Shown here: positions 17,399 to 28,300 of the stretch, one piece after another | Layout of the letters: each line of letters starts with the position of its first letter | How positions within the stretch are numbered: position 1 is the first letter of the stretch | Source: Candidatus Brachythrix odensensis | Lineage (GTDB): Bacteria; Chloroflexota; Anaerolineae; J036; Brachytrichaceae | DNA: 64,000 nt | Assembly: GCA_016714465.1 (NCBI GenBank) | Contig: JADKDT010000005.1 | Location: forward strand, 260,581 to 324,580 | Direction of reading: 5' to 3' | The notes under the pieces: model-generated | What the model was told of the DNA's origin: nothing | Databases searched by the model: none | The model's input: only the letters and a program-made list of their open reading frames with translations | Position numbers and translations under genes: made by a program

Positions 17399-17507
17399 GT
17401 GTGTTTGTGTTCCTCCAGGAATGTGATAGAAGGAACAATGCCAGACGCCGATTTCCGGTCTGTTTCATTTTCGCCCCGCCCAAATCATGCCGACATTCCT
17501 GGGATGG

Positions 17508-17513
17508 CATACT
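17508..17513 (+). promoter_or_regulatory. -10 of regulator A
   Basis: CATACT within GATGGCATACTTCGC, a block kept at 25364-25378 before the second regulator. It lies 10 nt before ATG with no SD. Confidence 0.6.
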
Positions 17514-17523
17514 TCGCGCCCGT

Positions 17524-20500
17524 ATGACCGACACGGTTCACATCGCGGTCCTGGGCAGTTTGCGCGTTCGCGGCCGGCAGTCCGCTCCGGATCTGCGCGG
17601 CCAGGCCGCGGAACTCCTGGGTCTGCTCGCCGTTGAGCGGGCCCAGGGCGGGAATGGCAATCGCGATCGGTTGGCTGGCCTGCTCTGGCCCGATATCGGC
17701 CAGACCGAGGCGCGCCGCCGGCTGGCGGTGGCGCTCTTCCGCCTGCGCAAAGCGCTGGGCCCGCTAGAGTTCATTCTGCAGATCAGCCCGGATACAGCGA
17801 CCCTGCGCGATGTCACGCTCGATGCCGAGGCGTTTGAGGCTGAAGTGGCTGGTGCCGATCTGCGCTTGGACGCGATCCTTGAAACGTATCAGGGCGATTT
17901 GCTCGAGTCCTTCTCGGCTGAATGGCTGAATGCCCCCCGCGCGCGATGGCGGGCAGCCTGCCTCGCGGCGCTGCCCCGCCTGGTTTCTCAGCTTGAGACC
18001 GCGGGCGATGCCGATCAGGCACTTGCATGGGCTCGGCGCTGGCAGGCCCTCGAGCCTATGGATGACGCGGCTTGCGCGGCCCAGATGCGCCTGCTCTGGC
18101 GCGCCAAACGGGATGGTGAGGCCGGGCGCTGCTTTGATACGTTTGCGCGCGCCTTGCGCCAGGATCTCAACGCCGAGCCGGATGCCGAGCTGCGCCAGCT
18201 CGCCCGCGCCATCGCCCGCGAGAACGAGGCCGCGAGTCGCTCTGACAGCGCGGGCGTCCTGGTCGGCCGGGCCGCGGAGCGGGCCGACTTGCTGCGCGGG
18301 CTCGATGACGGCGCCCCGCCCTCAGTGGTCCTGCTGGTCGGCGACCCGGGAATGGGCAAGACCAGCCTGCTCGATGAAATCGCCGACGCCGCGCGCTGGC
18401 GCGGGATGGCGGTCGCCCGGGCGCAGGCGAGCGAGGTGGGCGGCGCGGCGGCCGGCGCGCCATTGAGCGATGCGCTGGTTCATGCCCTCACGCCAGCCGT
18501 GCGGGAGCGGCTGAGCCGCAGCGTGGGCAAGGCGGCCTGGCAGGTCATCCTCGACAGCATGCCGCAGCTCGCCCCGCCCTCAACGGCAGGGCGGATGGCG
18601 CGCCCCGCCTCCCTGCCAATGGTCTTCCGGACGCTCCTGCTTGAGCTTGCCAAGACGCAGCCGACCGTTGTGCTGCTCGACGACGCGCACTGGGCGGATC
18701 CGGCCTGCTGCGAGCTACTTGCCCAGGCGAATGAGCTGATGCAGGAGTTGCCGTTGCGGATCGTGCTAAGCGCGCGCCAGGCCGAGTCGGCCCGCAACAT
18801 GCCGCTGTGGGAGGCCCTGAAAAAGTTGGACGCGGGCGGGCATCTCAAGCGGATCAGGCTCGGCCCGCTGACCGAGCAGAACACACGCCAGTTGGCGGAG
18901 GCGCTTGTCCCCGGCCTGCCCCGCGAAGAGGCGCTGGCCATTCATCAACAAAGCGGCGGCAACCCGCTGGTGGCGCGGGCGCTGTTCGCGGCCCGCCTGG
19001 GCAATCGGGCCGCCCTGGCAGGGCTTGCCGATGTGTATGTCAGCCGCCTCGCCAACCTGTCCGCCGACGCCCGCCAGGCGCTCGAGCGCGCGGCGCTCTT
19101 CTCGCGCGAGATTACGCTGGACGAGTGGACGGCCGCCTGGGACGCCCCGGCCGGCGTGCCGCTGGCCGAGCGCCTGGAGCAGCGCGCGGCCGTCCACAAC
19201 CGGATCGCTCGCGCTTTGACGGAACGCCATGCGCCGCCGGCCGAGATCGCCGCCCACTGCGAGCAAGCCGGCCTGTGGGCCCAAGCCTGTGCTCAACTGC
19301 GCGCCGCTGCTGATGAGGCGATTCGGCTGTCGGCGGTCGCCAATGCGACCGCCTTTGCCATGCGGGTGGAACAGGCCATCACCCGCGGCAAACTTGGCGA
19401 ACGGGAGAAGTTGCACGCCCGCCATCTGCGCCTGCGCCTGGCCCAGTCGCGGGCCTGGTCGGACGACGCCCAGGCCGAAGCCGTATCGCTCACCCGCGAC
19501 GCGCTCGGTCTGCAGGATTGGGAAACGGCGATCTGGGCGATGCGGGCCCAGTTCCGGGTGTTGGGGCTGGTGGGCAGGTTCGACGAATTGCGGGCGCTGG
19601 GCGATGAGGCGGTCCGGGTTGCCGATATGAGCGGCGATGGGCGCGCCGCGGTTGCGGCATTGAATGAGGTCGCCCAACTGGTGAGCAATTATCAGTTGGA
19701 CACCGCCCACGCGCTGGCATTGACAGTCGAAGCTGAGCGGCGCGCCCGGGCGCTCCAGGGTGGCGGCGCGGCCAGCGCCGCGCTGCGGGCCGATGTGCTG
19801 TTGTCGCGGGTGGCGATGTACTTCAAGATCGCCGAGCCGGTAAAGGCGGTCGCCACTTTGCGCGAGATCGACACGCTGCGCGAGCAGTATCCCGGCTTGC
19901 CGATGAACGACCTGGCCTATCTTGGCGCGCGCGGGTATGCCGCCCAGGCCGAGGAGGACTTCGAGCTTTCGCTGGCCTGCCATCGTCAGCGCGCGGCCCA
20001 GGCCGCCCTGCGCGGCGATGGGCCGCAGCAGATCGTCGCCTTGCAGAATGCCGGGAACGTGGCGCTCGTAGTCGGGCAGATGGGCGACGCCGCCATGTTC
20101 TATTCCGAACTGGTCCGGCTGGCGTTCGAACGGAATGATGCCCGGGCGATGATCTTCCGTTGTGGCCTGGCCGATGCGCTGCTCGAGGCCGATGACGTGG
20201 AGGGCGCCGCCGAGGCCCTGAATCCAGTCCGGGCATGGCTGGACCAGGAGCCACGGACCGGCGTGCAGGCCTTTGTGAGTCTCGTCAGCCTGTCAACGTT
20301 ATACAGCGCCCAGGGGCAGTATGCCGAAAGCCTGGCCTTTTTGGGCCGCGTGCTGGCCCTGGATCGGGCCAAAGGCAGCCTGACCTACATGCCCCAGTTG
20401 ATGTTCGCCCGGGTGGCGATTGAGGCCGGGTTGTCCGACGAGGCGCGGGTTGTCTTTGAGCAGGCCCGCCCGCAGGTGGATTTGAGCCACACCGCCACCG

Positions 20501-21000
20501 ACGTGGTGTATTTCCATTGGGTGGATTGGGTGCTGACCCGCCAGCCTATGGCGCTGGCCAGGGCCCGCGACACGCTCTTTCGAATGGGGTATCGGTTAAA
20601 GCGGCGTGAGTATCGGCGCGATGCGGTGCTCAACCGGCACATTGGGCGTGAAATTGCCGCGGCCTGGGATGGGCTTGCATTGCCGGGCCGGGAGACGCGC
20701 GCGTTCGCCGGTTGGGACGTGCCCGCCACCCGTCCGGCCCGCGAGGCTGAGCGGGTGCGGGTTGTGTGCACCGTCGATGATGGCGCGCTGGATGCCGAGA
20801 TTGCCCGGACCGGCGGCAAGACGACCCTGCGCCAGCATCGCCTGCAGCGCATTGCGTTGGAAGCCAACCTCTGCAGCGCGGCCGCCACATATGAGGAGTT
20901 GGCCGAGTTGCTCGGGGTGACGCCGCGCACGATTGAGCGCGACGTTCAGGCCTTGAGCGCGCGGGGGGCCACCCTCTTCACCCGGCGCGGCACAGCCTAA
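17524..21000 (+). CDS. BTAD/AAA/TPR regulator A with a second C-terminal HTH
   Basis: 1,158 aa, SARP/AfsR-like. Residues 1-90 look like the OmpR-type winged helix of SARPs (LRGQAAELLG to LFRLRKALG). BTAD helices cover about 95-235. A STAND/AAA ATPase follows with Walker A GDPGMGKTSLL (near 272) and Walker B VVLLDDAHWAD (near 382), then TPR-like helices. Residues about 1120-1155, EELAELLGVTPRTIERDV, form a second HTH. Compared with regulator B, about 26 residues are missing near residue 535-560, in the ATPase winged-helix part. ATG 17524 gives the shared MTDTVHIAV start. It is divergent from secreted protein A, a probable target. Confidence 0.85.
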   Translation: MTDTVHIAVLGSLRVRGRQSAPDLRGQAAELLGLLAVERAQGGNGNRDRLAGLLWPDIGQTEARRRLAVALFRLRKALGPLEFILQISPDTATLRDVTLDAEAFEAEVAGADLRLDAILETYQGDLLESFSAEWLNAPRARWRAACLAALPRLVSQLETAGDADQALAWARRWQALEPMDDAACAAQMRLLWRAKRDGEAGRCFDTFARALRQDLNAEPDAELRQLARAIARENEAASRSDSAGVLVGRAAERADLLRGLDDGAPPSVVLLVGDPGMGKTSLLDEIADAARWRGMAVARAQASEVGGAAAGAPLSDALVHALTPAVRERLSRSVGKAAWQVILDSMPQLAPPSTAGRMARPASLPMVFRTLLLELAKTQPTVVLLDDAHWADPACCELLAQANELMQELPLRIVLSARQAESARNMPLWEALKKLDAGGHLKRIRLGPLTEQNTRQLAEALVPGLPREEALAIHQQSGGNPLVARALFAARLGNRAALAGLADVYVSRLANLSADARQALERAALFSREITLDEWTAAWDAPAGVPLAERLEQRAAVHNRIARALTERHAPPAEIAAHCEQAGLWAQACAQLRAAADEAIRLSAVANATAFAMRVEQAITRGKLGEREKLHARHLRLRLAQSRAWSDDAQAEAVSLTRDALGLQDWETAIWAMRAQFRVLGLVGRFDELRALGDEAVRVADMSGDGRAAVAALNEVAQLVSNYQLDTAHALALTVEAERRARALQGGGAASAALRADVLLSRVAMYFKIAEPVKAVATLREIDTLREQYPGLPMNDLAYLGARGYAAQAEEDFELSLACHRQRAAQAALRGDGPQQIVALQNAGNVALVVGQMGDAAMFYSELVRLAFERNDARAMIFRCGLADALLEADDVEGAAEALNPVRAWLDQEPRTGVQAFVSLVSLSTLYSAQGQYAESLAFLGRVLALDRAKGSLTYMPQLMFARVAIEAGLSDEARVVFEQARPQVDLSHTATDVVYFHWVDWVLTRQPMALARARDTLFRMGYRLKRREYRRDAVLNRHIGREIAAAWDGLALPGRETRAFAGWDVPATRPAREAERVRVVCTVDDGALDAEIARTGGKTTLRQHRLQRIALEANLCSAAATYEELAELLGVTPRTIERDVQALSARGATLFTRRGTA

Positions 21001-21022
21001 GAACCACTCACAAAACCACCGC

Positions 21023-21065
21023 CCGAGACGATATCCCCATGGCGACCCGGGGGATATCGTCTCGG
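21023..21065. terminator. convergent-gene hairpin
   Basis: Arms 21023-21038 and 21050-21065 (CCGAGACGATATCCCC) are perfect, with an 11-nt loop. It lies 22 nt after regulator A and 9 nt after the end of the convergent beta-helix gene. Confidence 0.8.
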
Positions 21066-21074
21066 AAAACAGGT

Positions 21075-24000
21075 TCATCGACTCAGCAGCGGCACATAGA
21101 CCCGGGGCGGGAGCCCTTCGTCATACCCGATATCGACTGCGCCTCCCAGCGGCCGTGGAGTGCCTTCGAAGTCGGTTGAGACTCCGGCGTCAATTCCAGC
21201 ATTGATGGCCGCGCTGCCTGGCCCGAGACGATAGTCGTCCACCGCCGGGCTCATAAAACCGGCCGTGCCCGTGATCGAGTGCCCGGCATGGGCAATCGTC
21301 CCGCTGTAGGGCGTCGTGACGGCGTCGAAGAGGGTGTAGTCTTCGCTCACCGAACCGCCGTCTCGCGCAATCCCCACGGCGTGGCCGCTGAGCAGCGTGT
21401 TTGTCATCCGCAGCGTGCCTGTAACGACGTGGATGGCCCCCGCATTTGAGGCGATGGGCGCCACGATCGTGTTGTGGATGAGATTGAGCGGTCCGCCGTT
21501 TGCCACGTAGATGGCCGTCCCTCGAGGGTCAACCGCGGTGTTTCGGGCAAACAGCGTGTTAACCACGTTCTTTGGAGAGTTGCCCTGAAAGTACATCCCG
21601 CCGGCAAAGCCCCCCGTGGTCGCGGAGTTGCTCATGAACTGGCTCCCGGTGACGTTGGCTGTAGCCTCCATCGCAGCGCCACCGCCGCGACTGGCGGTGT
21701 TTCGAGTGAACAGGCTGCCGGTCATGTTTGTCGTTCCATTGAAGTACGCGCCGCCGCCACTGCCCGTGGCCCCAGTGTTTTCCGCGAACGTGCCGCCGGT
21801 CACGTTGGCGGACCCGGCGAATAGCGCGCCACCCCCCGAGAGCAACGCGAAATTGTTGCTGAAAGCAGAATGGGTCACATTGGCGATTCCGCTGAAAAAC
21901 GCGCCGCCGCCGAAGGAAGCCGCTGTATTGCTGGCAAACGTGCTGGCCGTCACGTTGGCGGTGCCCTGGGCATACACGCCTCCGCCACTTTGAGACGCGG
22001 TGCTGCTGACGAACATGCTGCCTGTCACGCTGGCGGATGAGGCGAAATACGCGCCACCGCCATTTCCGGCGGCCCCCGTTCCCGAAGCGCGACCATTGGC
22101 CACCGTCACCCCGGATACCGTCAGTGGCTGGGCGGCATACACCCCGCCGCCTGTGCCCGTGATCGCCCCGTTCGCAAGCAGCAGACCCACCAGGGTGGAG
22201 GCCGCGCCGGCCGAGATTACGCGCCCACCGCTGAGCGCGTCAAGCGTGGCCGGTTGGGTGATCGGAAAGGCGCTCGTCCAGTTCGTCGGGGTGTAGCCAC
22301 CCGCCAGGGTCAGGGTCCGGGTGATCAGGGCCACCTGAAAACCGCCACCCTGCAAGGCAACGCCCGCGCAATATCCGGCTACCTTGACGGTCGCCCCCAG
22401 ATTGGCCGCCCCCAGCGCCTCGCGCACTGCCGCCGCATCGCCGCTGCCGTAGACCGTTGTGCCATTGTCTGGCGTGACAAGGCACGGGTAGTGCGGGCTC
22501 TCGTCATAGCCGATATCCGGCCCATTGCCTTGCGGCCGCGGCGCGCCCTCGAAGTCGATCGCGATCCCGGCATTCCCCCCGGCATCGATGGCCCGGCTGC
22601 CTGGCCCAAGATGAAAGTTGTTCACCGCCGCGTTCACAAACCCGGCCGTGCCCGTGATCGAATGCCCGCCGCTGGTGATTGTGCCACTGTAGGGCGTTGT
22701 GACAGCGTTGAAGAGTACATAGTCTTCGCTCACCGAACCTCCGCTTCGTTCAATGCCCACCGCGTGGCCGCTGATCAGCGTGTTCGTCGTCCGCAGGGTG
22801 CCCGTCAGGACGAAGATTGCCCCGGCGCTCGATGCGATCGGCGCCGCAATCGTGGCGTGGATGAGGCTGAGCGGTCCTGCGTTTGACACGTAAATGGCCG
22901 TCCCTCGGGGATCCACGGCGGAGTTTCGCGCAAACAGCGTGTTGACCAACCGCTTCGGCGCGGCGCCTGCGAGATACATCCCGCCGGCAAAGCCACCCGC
23001 GGTTGCGGAATTACTGATGAACACGCTCCTTGTAACACTGCCTGCAGCTTCCAAAGCCGCGCCACCGCCGCGGTTGGCGGTGTTTGCAGAAAACGTGCTG
23101 CCGGTCACTTTGGCCGTTCCGTCGAATCGCGCCCCGCCGCCCGAGAGTAACGTGTTATTGCGGTCGAATGCGCAGTCGATCACGTTTGCGGTTCCGAAGA
23201 AATATGCCCCGCCGCCCGAAAGCAACGCGGTATTGCTGTGGAATGCGCTTCCGGTTACGTTGGTCGTTCCGAAGAAATACGCCCCGCCGCCGTTAAAAAG
23301 AGACGTGGTATTGCTGGCGAACGTGCTGCCGGTCACGTTGGCGGTCCCGTAGAAATACGCCCCGCCGCCATCATTGGACGCGTTGTTTCTGGCGAATGTG
23401 CTGCCAGCCACGCTGGTGGCTCCGTGAAACGCCGCCCCGCCGCCGTTGGTCGTAGACGCAGTATTTCGGGTGAACGCGCTGCCATTCAGGTTGGCGGCAG
23501 TCCCGAAATACGCCCCGCCGGCCTCATACGCGGTGTTGCTGGCGAATGCGCTGCCAGCCACGCTCGTGACTCCGTTGAAGTACGCTCCGCCGCCAGCGTC
23601 GGCGGTATTGCTGGCGAACGTGCTGCCGGTCACATTGGCTGACGAGGCGAACTGTGCGCCGCCGCCGTAGGTGGCGGCATTTCTGGAGAACGTGCTGCCG
23701 GTCACGTTGACGGCAGCGGCAAAAGCCGCGCCACCCCCGAATTCGGCGGTATTACTCGCAAACGTGCTGCTGGTGACGTTGGCGGCGACGCCGAACCGCG
23801 CCCCGCCGCCATAATCAATGGCGTTGTTGCTGGCGAACGCGCTGCCAGACACGTGGGCGGCTCCGTTGAAGAACGCCCCGCCGCCGCTGGTGGAGGACGC
23901 GGTATTGCTGGTGAACGTGCTGTTGGTTACGCTGGCGAGCGCGAAAAAATAGGCGCCGCCGCCATGGTTGGAGGACGCGTTTCTGGTGAACATGCTGCTG

Positions 24001-24782
24001 GTCACGTTGGCGCTTCCGCCAATCATCATCCCGCCGCCTTTGGCCCCGGAATTGTTGGTGAAGGTGCTGGCGGCCACATCCGCGCTTTCGTTGATGTAGA
24101 GCCCGCCGCCATTGCCATTGGCGGTGTTGCTGATGAAGACGCTCCGCGTCACATTGGCGGTTCCGGAGATGAATGCCCCGCCGCCCGAAGACCCCGCGGT
24201 GTTGCTGATCGCGCTTCCGCCCTGCATGGACACGGCCCCAAACGCATAAATGCCGCCCGCGGAACCCGAAGCGCGATTTGACCTGAAGTGAACGTCAATC
24301 AGCGTAAGGTCGCTGTTGGCGTACACACCGCCACCGCTGCCGGTCACGTTCCCATTCCGAATCGTCAACGAGATCACTGTGAGTGGGACCGAGACCAGGA
24401 AGACGCGCGACGCGCCATTGCCGTCGACGGCGAGATTGGTCGCGGCGGACCCGGTGATGGTGATCGCCTTGGTCACGGTCAACTCTCCCGTCGTCAAGGT
24501 GATCACAGCGTTGGGCGCCAACCCGCTGAATTGGATCGTGTCGCCGTCTGCCGATGCGATCAGGGCCGCCCGAAGTGAGCCCATTCCGCTGTCGTTGGTG
24601 TTGGTGACGGTCCGCACGACCGCCACGGCGCCGAACGTTGCCGGGCGGCGCCGCAAGGCCAGGGCGGACGCGTGATCAAACGGCGCGGGGTCAAGACCCG
24701 TCGGCGCGCTCGCCCGGACGTAGACCGGCGAGAGCGCAACGAACAAGGTCAAGGCGAGTCGGACGAAGTGCTTTGTTGTCAT
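21075..24782 (-). CDS. secreted beta-helix repeat protein with choice-of-anchor Q modules
   Basis: 1,235 aa. The signal peptide MTTKHFVRLALTLFVALS is followed by dozens of 20-30-residue repeats of the form GSTFASNTA-GGGAYF-NVT, as in right-handed beta-helix polymorphic adhesins. Two modules each end in GPGS-AI(D/N)AG and RP-G-DIGYDE, the choice-of-anchor Q ending. Module 2 starts after about residue 745 with a GYTP domain. The C terminus is VYVPLLSR, shared with other secreted proteins here. ATG 24782 follows a GAGG; the earlier Met adds no function. It lies between the two duplicated regulator/secreted-protein modules, suggesting a common surface programme. Confidence 0.85.
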   Translation of the reverse strand: MTTKHFVRLALTLFVALSPVYVRASAPTGLDPAPFDHASALALRRRPATFGAVAVVRTVTNTNDSGMGSLRAALIASADGDTIQFSGLAPNAVITLTTGELTVTKAITITGSAATNLAVDGNGASRVFLVSVPLTVISLTIRNGNVTGSGGGVYANSDLTLIDVHFRSNRASGSAGGIYAFGAVSMQGGSAISNTAGSSGGGAFISGTANVTRSVFISNTANGNGGGLYINESADVAASTFTNNSGAKGGGMMIGGSANVTSSMFTRNASSNHGGGAYFFALASVTNSTFTSNTASSTSGGGAFFNGAAHVSGSAFASNNAIDYGGGARFGVAANVTSSTFASNTAEFGGGAAFAAAVNVTGSTFSRNAATYGGGAQFASSANVTGSTFASNTADAGGGAYFNGVTSVAGSAFASNTAYEAGGAYFGTAANLNGSAFTRNTASTTNGGGAAFHGATSVAGSTFARNNASNDGGGAYFYGTANVTGSTFASNTTSLFNGGGAYFFGTTNVTGSAFHSNTALLSGGGAYFFGTANVIDCAFDRNNTLLSGGGARFDGTAKVTGSTFSANTANRGGGAALEAAGSVTRSVFISNSATAGGFAGGMYLAGAAPKRLVNTLFARNSAVDPRGTAIYVSNAGPLSLIHATIAAPIASSAGAIFVLTGTLRTTNTLISGHAVGIERSGGSVSEDYVLFNAVTTPYSGTITSGGHSITGTAGFVNAAVNNFHLGPGSRAIDAGGNAGIAIDFEGAPRPQGNGPDIGYDESPHYPCLVTPDNGTTVYGSGDAAAVREALGAANLGATVKVAGYCAGVALQGGGFQVALITRTLTLAGGYTPTNWTSAFPITQPATLDALSGGRVISAGAASTLVGLLLANGAITGTGGGVYAAQPLTVSGVTVANGRASGTGAAGNGGGAYFASSASVTGSMFVSSTASQSGGGVYAQGTANVTASTFASNTAASFGGGAFFSGIANVTHSAFSNNFALLSGGGALFAGSANVTGGTFAENTGATGSGGGAYFNGTTNMTGSLFTRNTASRGGGAAMEATANVTGSQFMSNSATTGGFAGGMYFQGNSPKNVVNTLFARNTAVDPRGTAIYVANGGPLNLIHNTIVAPIASNAGAIHVVTGTLRMTNTLLSGHAVGIARDGGSVSEDYTLFDAVTTPYSGTIAHAGHSITGTAGFMSPAVDDYRLGPGSAAINAGIDAGVSTDFEGTPRPLGGAVDIGYDEGLPPRVYVPLLSR

Positions 24783-24817
24783 CGGTGAAACCTCATGGAT
24801 GGTTCTTGCGGGCGGCG

Positions 24818-25266
24818 CTAGGGCAGGAAACAACCCACCCAGACACCGCTTTCATCCGGCCCCAGGTTGTCGTTGAGCATCGCCCCGCGGTAGCAGTAGA
24901 AACCGCCGCCGGCATAGGTCGTGCCGGTGTAGACCGCGCTCCAGGTGCGGGGCGAGGGATTGTTGAAGCGGACAACCAACAGGCTCCGATCGAGGGTGAA
25001 CGAAAATGTCCCGCTGACCTGCAGCGGCGTGTTGGGATAGTCCAGGGCGGTTCCCTTTGGTTTTGTCCCAAGCAACCAGACGGGTCGCGATGGCAGCGCG
25101 GAAGAGCAGCCGGATGGCCCGTAGGTGTAAGCGTTTAGGCAGGGCGTCAGAATCAAGGTTCGATGTACCGGTGGCGTCGTCCCGGCCTGGGCGGTTTGGG
25201 CGTTCCGAACAGGGTGAAGGCCAGGCCGAGAACAGCGACGATGCGGGACAGGGTTGATTGATGCAT
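24818..25266 (-). pseudogene. small secreted four-cysteine protein B, frameshifted signal peptide
   Basis: From ATG at 25266-25264 (SD GGAGG 6 nt upstream) the product starts MHQSTLSRIVAVLGLAFTLF, a signal peptide, then runs into an unrelated Arg/Pro-rich frame and stops. One base shifted (near 25200) it reads NAQTAQAGTTPPVHRTLI and continues LTPCLNAYTYGPSGC to the C-terminal GCFLP. The mature part matches protein A over most of its length, including four Cys and CYRG. A single missing base explains it. Divergent from regulator B, as in copy A. Confidence 0.75.
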
Positions 25267-25368
25267 GTGTGATCCTCCGTAGGTTTGGAACGACCTTACA
25301 GAATCGCCGTCATCGCCGCGTCACACCACGGCGGCTGTCGGACCAGAAGCCGACAAAACTGAAGATGG

Positions 25369-25374
25369 CATACT
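25369..25374 (+). promoter_or_regulatory. -10 of regulator B
   Basis: CATACT in GATGGCATACTTCGC, the same as upstream of regulator A, 10 nt before ATG. Confidence 0.6.
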
Positions 25375-25384
25375 TCGCCGCTGT

Positions 25385-28300
25385 ATGACCGACACGGTTC
25401 ACATCGCGGTGTTTGGCAGCCTGCGCGTCCGCGCCGGGCGCGCGCCAATCGACCTGCGCGGCCAGGCCGCCGAGCTGATGGGCCTGCTGGCGGTGGAGCA
25501 CGCCCAGGGCGGCGATGGCGATCGTGACCGGCTGGCCGGCCTGCTTTTTCCCGACATTGACCAGCTGGCTGCCCGGCGCCAACTCGCCATCGCCCTGTTT
25601 CGGCTGCGCAAGGCGCTTGGCCCAAATGCGACGATCCTGCGCGCGACTCCCACCCGCGTGCTCTTGCGCGACGTTGCGGTCGATGCGAGCGCCTATGAAA
25701 CCGAGCTGGCGCAGGCTGGCCCGCTCCGGCTGATCGAGATTCTCGACCCGTATCAGGGCGATCTGCTCGAATCGCTCTCGGGCGAATGGCTGAACGCCCC
25801 CCGGGCGCGCTGGCGCGCGGCCTGTCTGGCCGCGTTGCCGCGCCTGGTTCAGGGGCTTGAACAAGCTGGCGATTCCGATCGGGCGCTCGCCTGGACCACC
25901 CGTTGGCAGGCCCTCGAGCCGCTGGATGACGCCGCCTGCGCGGCCCACATGCGCCTGCTTTGGCGCGCCAAACGGCAGGCCGAAGCGCTGCGTTGCTACG
26001 ACACATTTTCGCGCGCCCTGCGCCGGGAGCTCAAGGTTGAACCGGACAGTGGTCTGCGCCAGCTCGCCCAGGCCATCGCGCGTGAGAACGAAGCTCTGGC
26101 CCAGGGCGAACGCGCAAACACCCGGGTGGGCCGCGCGTCCGAGCGGGCCGCCCTGCTGCGCGGGCTGGATGACCTGGCCCGGCCGGCCGTGATGCTCTTG
26201 CTTGGCGATGCCGGGATGGGCAAGACAACTCTGTTGGACGATCTCGCCGATGCCGCGCGCTGGCGCGGGATGGCCGTTGCCCGGGCGCGGGCGGGGGCGT
26301 TGGGCGGCGCCCCCGCCGGCGCGCCCATGACCGAGGCCCTGATCGGCGCGCTGACGCCGGCCATGCAGGACCGGCTGATCCGGGCGCTGGGCAAGTCCGC
26401 CTGGCAGGTCATCGTCGACACCCTGCCCCAGCTCGCGCCGCCGTCCACGGGGTCACGCATGCCGCGCCCCGCCTCGCTGCCAGTGGTATTTCGCGCGCTG
26501 CTGCAGGAGCTGGCCAGCTTGCAGCCAACCATCGTCCTCTTGGATGACGCGCAGTGGGCGGATCCGGACTGCTGCGCGCTGCTGGCCGAGCTGCCCGGCT
26601 TGATGCAGGGCGTGCCGTTGCGAATCGTTCTGAGCGCGCGCCTGGCCGAGGCCAGCCACAATGGGCCGCTGTGGGAGGCCCTGAAGCGCCTGGATACGGG
26701 CGGAAATTTGCAACGGGTCCGGCTCGGCCCGCTGACCGAACAAAACAGTTTGCAACTGGCTGAAGCGCTGGCCCCAGGGATGCCGCGGGATGAGGCTTTG
26801 GACATCCATCATCAAAGCGGCGGAAACCCGCTGGTCGTGCGGGCGTTGCTCCTGGCCCGCTCGGGCATCCATGGCGCACTGACCGGGCTTGCCGATGTGT
26901 ATTTCAACCAATTGGCCCGCTTGTCCACGGATGCGCGCCAGAGCCTGGAGCGCGCGGCGCTCTTCTCCCGCGAGGTGCGCCTGGACGAATGGGCGGCAGC
27001 CTGCGACGGGCCAGCGCCGCTTCCGGAACTGCTTGCCAGCAGCCTGCTGGTCCAGACCGATGCCGGGTATGCGTTGCAGCACGATCTTCTTCGCGCCCAC
27101 ATTGTCGAATCCCTCAGTCCAGCCGAGCGTGAAACCGCCCACGCGCGAATCGCCGAGGCGCTCATCGACCGGCGCGCGCCGCCGGCCGAGATTGCCGCCC
27201 ACTGCGAACAGGCCGGGCGCTGGGCCCAGGCCTGCGCCCACCTGCGCGCAGCGGCCGACGAAGCGCTGCGCCTGTCGGCCGTCGCCAATGCCGCCGCGCT
27301 GACCGAGCGGGTGGAGCGGGCCATCGCGCGGGGCAATCTGGGCGAGCGCGAGAAATTGCACGCTCGGCACCTGCGCCTGCGCCTTGTTCAGGCGCGGGCC
27401 TGGTCAGACGATGCCCAGGCCGAGGCGGTGGCGCTCACCCGGGATGCGCTTGCCTTGGGCGACTGGACGACTGCCATCTGGGCGATGCGGGCCCAGTTTC
27501 GAGTGCTGGCCTTGTCCGCCCGATTTGACGAACTTCGCGCATTGGGCGCTGAGGCCGTGGGCGTCGCCGATCGGGCAGGCGACGGCCGTGCTGCGGTCGA
27601 GGCGTTGAACGATCTCGCCCAACTGGTCAGCAACTATCAGATGGACACCGCCCATGCCCTGACCCTGGCCGCCGAAGCCGAGCAACGCGCCCTGGCCCTC
27701 GAGGACGGCGGGGCGGCGATTGCCGCATTGAGAGCCGACGTGCTGCTTTCACGGGTGGCGATCTATTTCAAGATCGCCGAGGTGCGGAAAGCAGGCGCGG
27801 CTTTGGCCGAAATCGATACGATCCGCGCGCAGCACCCGGACCTGCCGATGAACGACCTGGCCTATCTGGGCGCGCACGGTGTGGCCACCCAGGCGGCCGA
27901 GGATTATGAGCGCTCGCTCGAATGCCATCGTGAACGGGCGAAGCAGGCCGCCCTGCGCGGCGACGGGCCGCAGCAGATCGTCGCCCTGCAGAACGCCGGG
28001 CAGGTGGCCCTGGTGGTGGGGCAGATGGGCGACGCGGCCCTGTTTAATTCTGATCTTGTCCGAATCGCCCTCGAGCGGAATGACGCGCGGATCACGATGT
28101 TTCGCTGTGGGCTGGCGAATGCGTTGCTCGAGGCCGACGACGTCGACGGGGCCGAGGAAGTGCTGGAGGCGGTGCGCGACTGGCTGTCCCAGGAACCCCG
28201 CATCGGAATGCAGGCGTTTTCCGGCTGGACCAGCCTGGCGAGGCTGCATCAGGCGCGTGGACGGTATGCGGAGGGGCTGGACTGCCTGCGCCGCGTGCTC

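Noticed and set aside
21075..24782. Tandem DNA repeat or mobile element
   Set aside because: The repetition follows protein repeats of the beta-helix in one open frame, with no transposase or terminal repeats.
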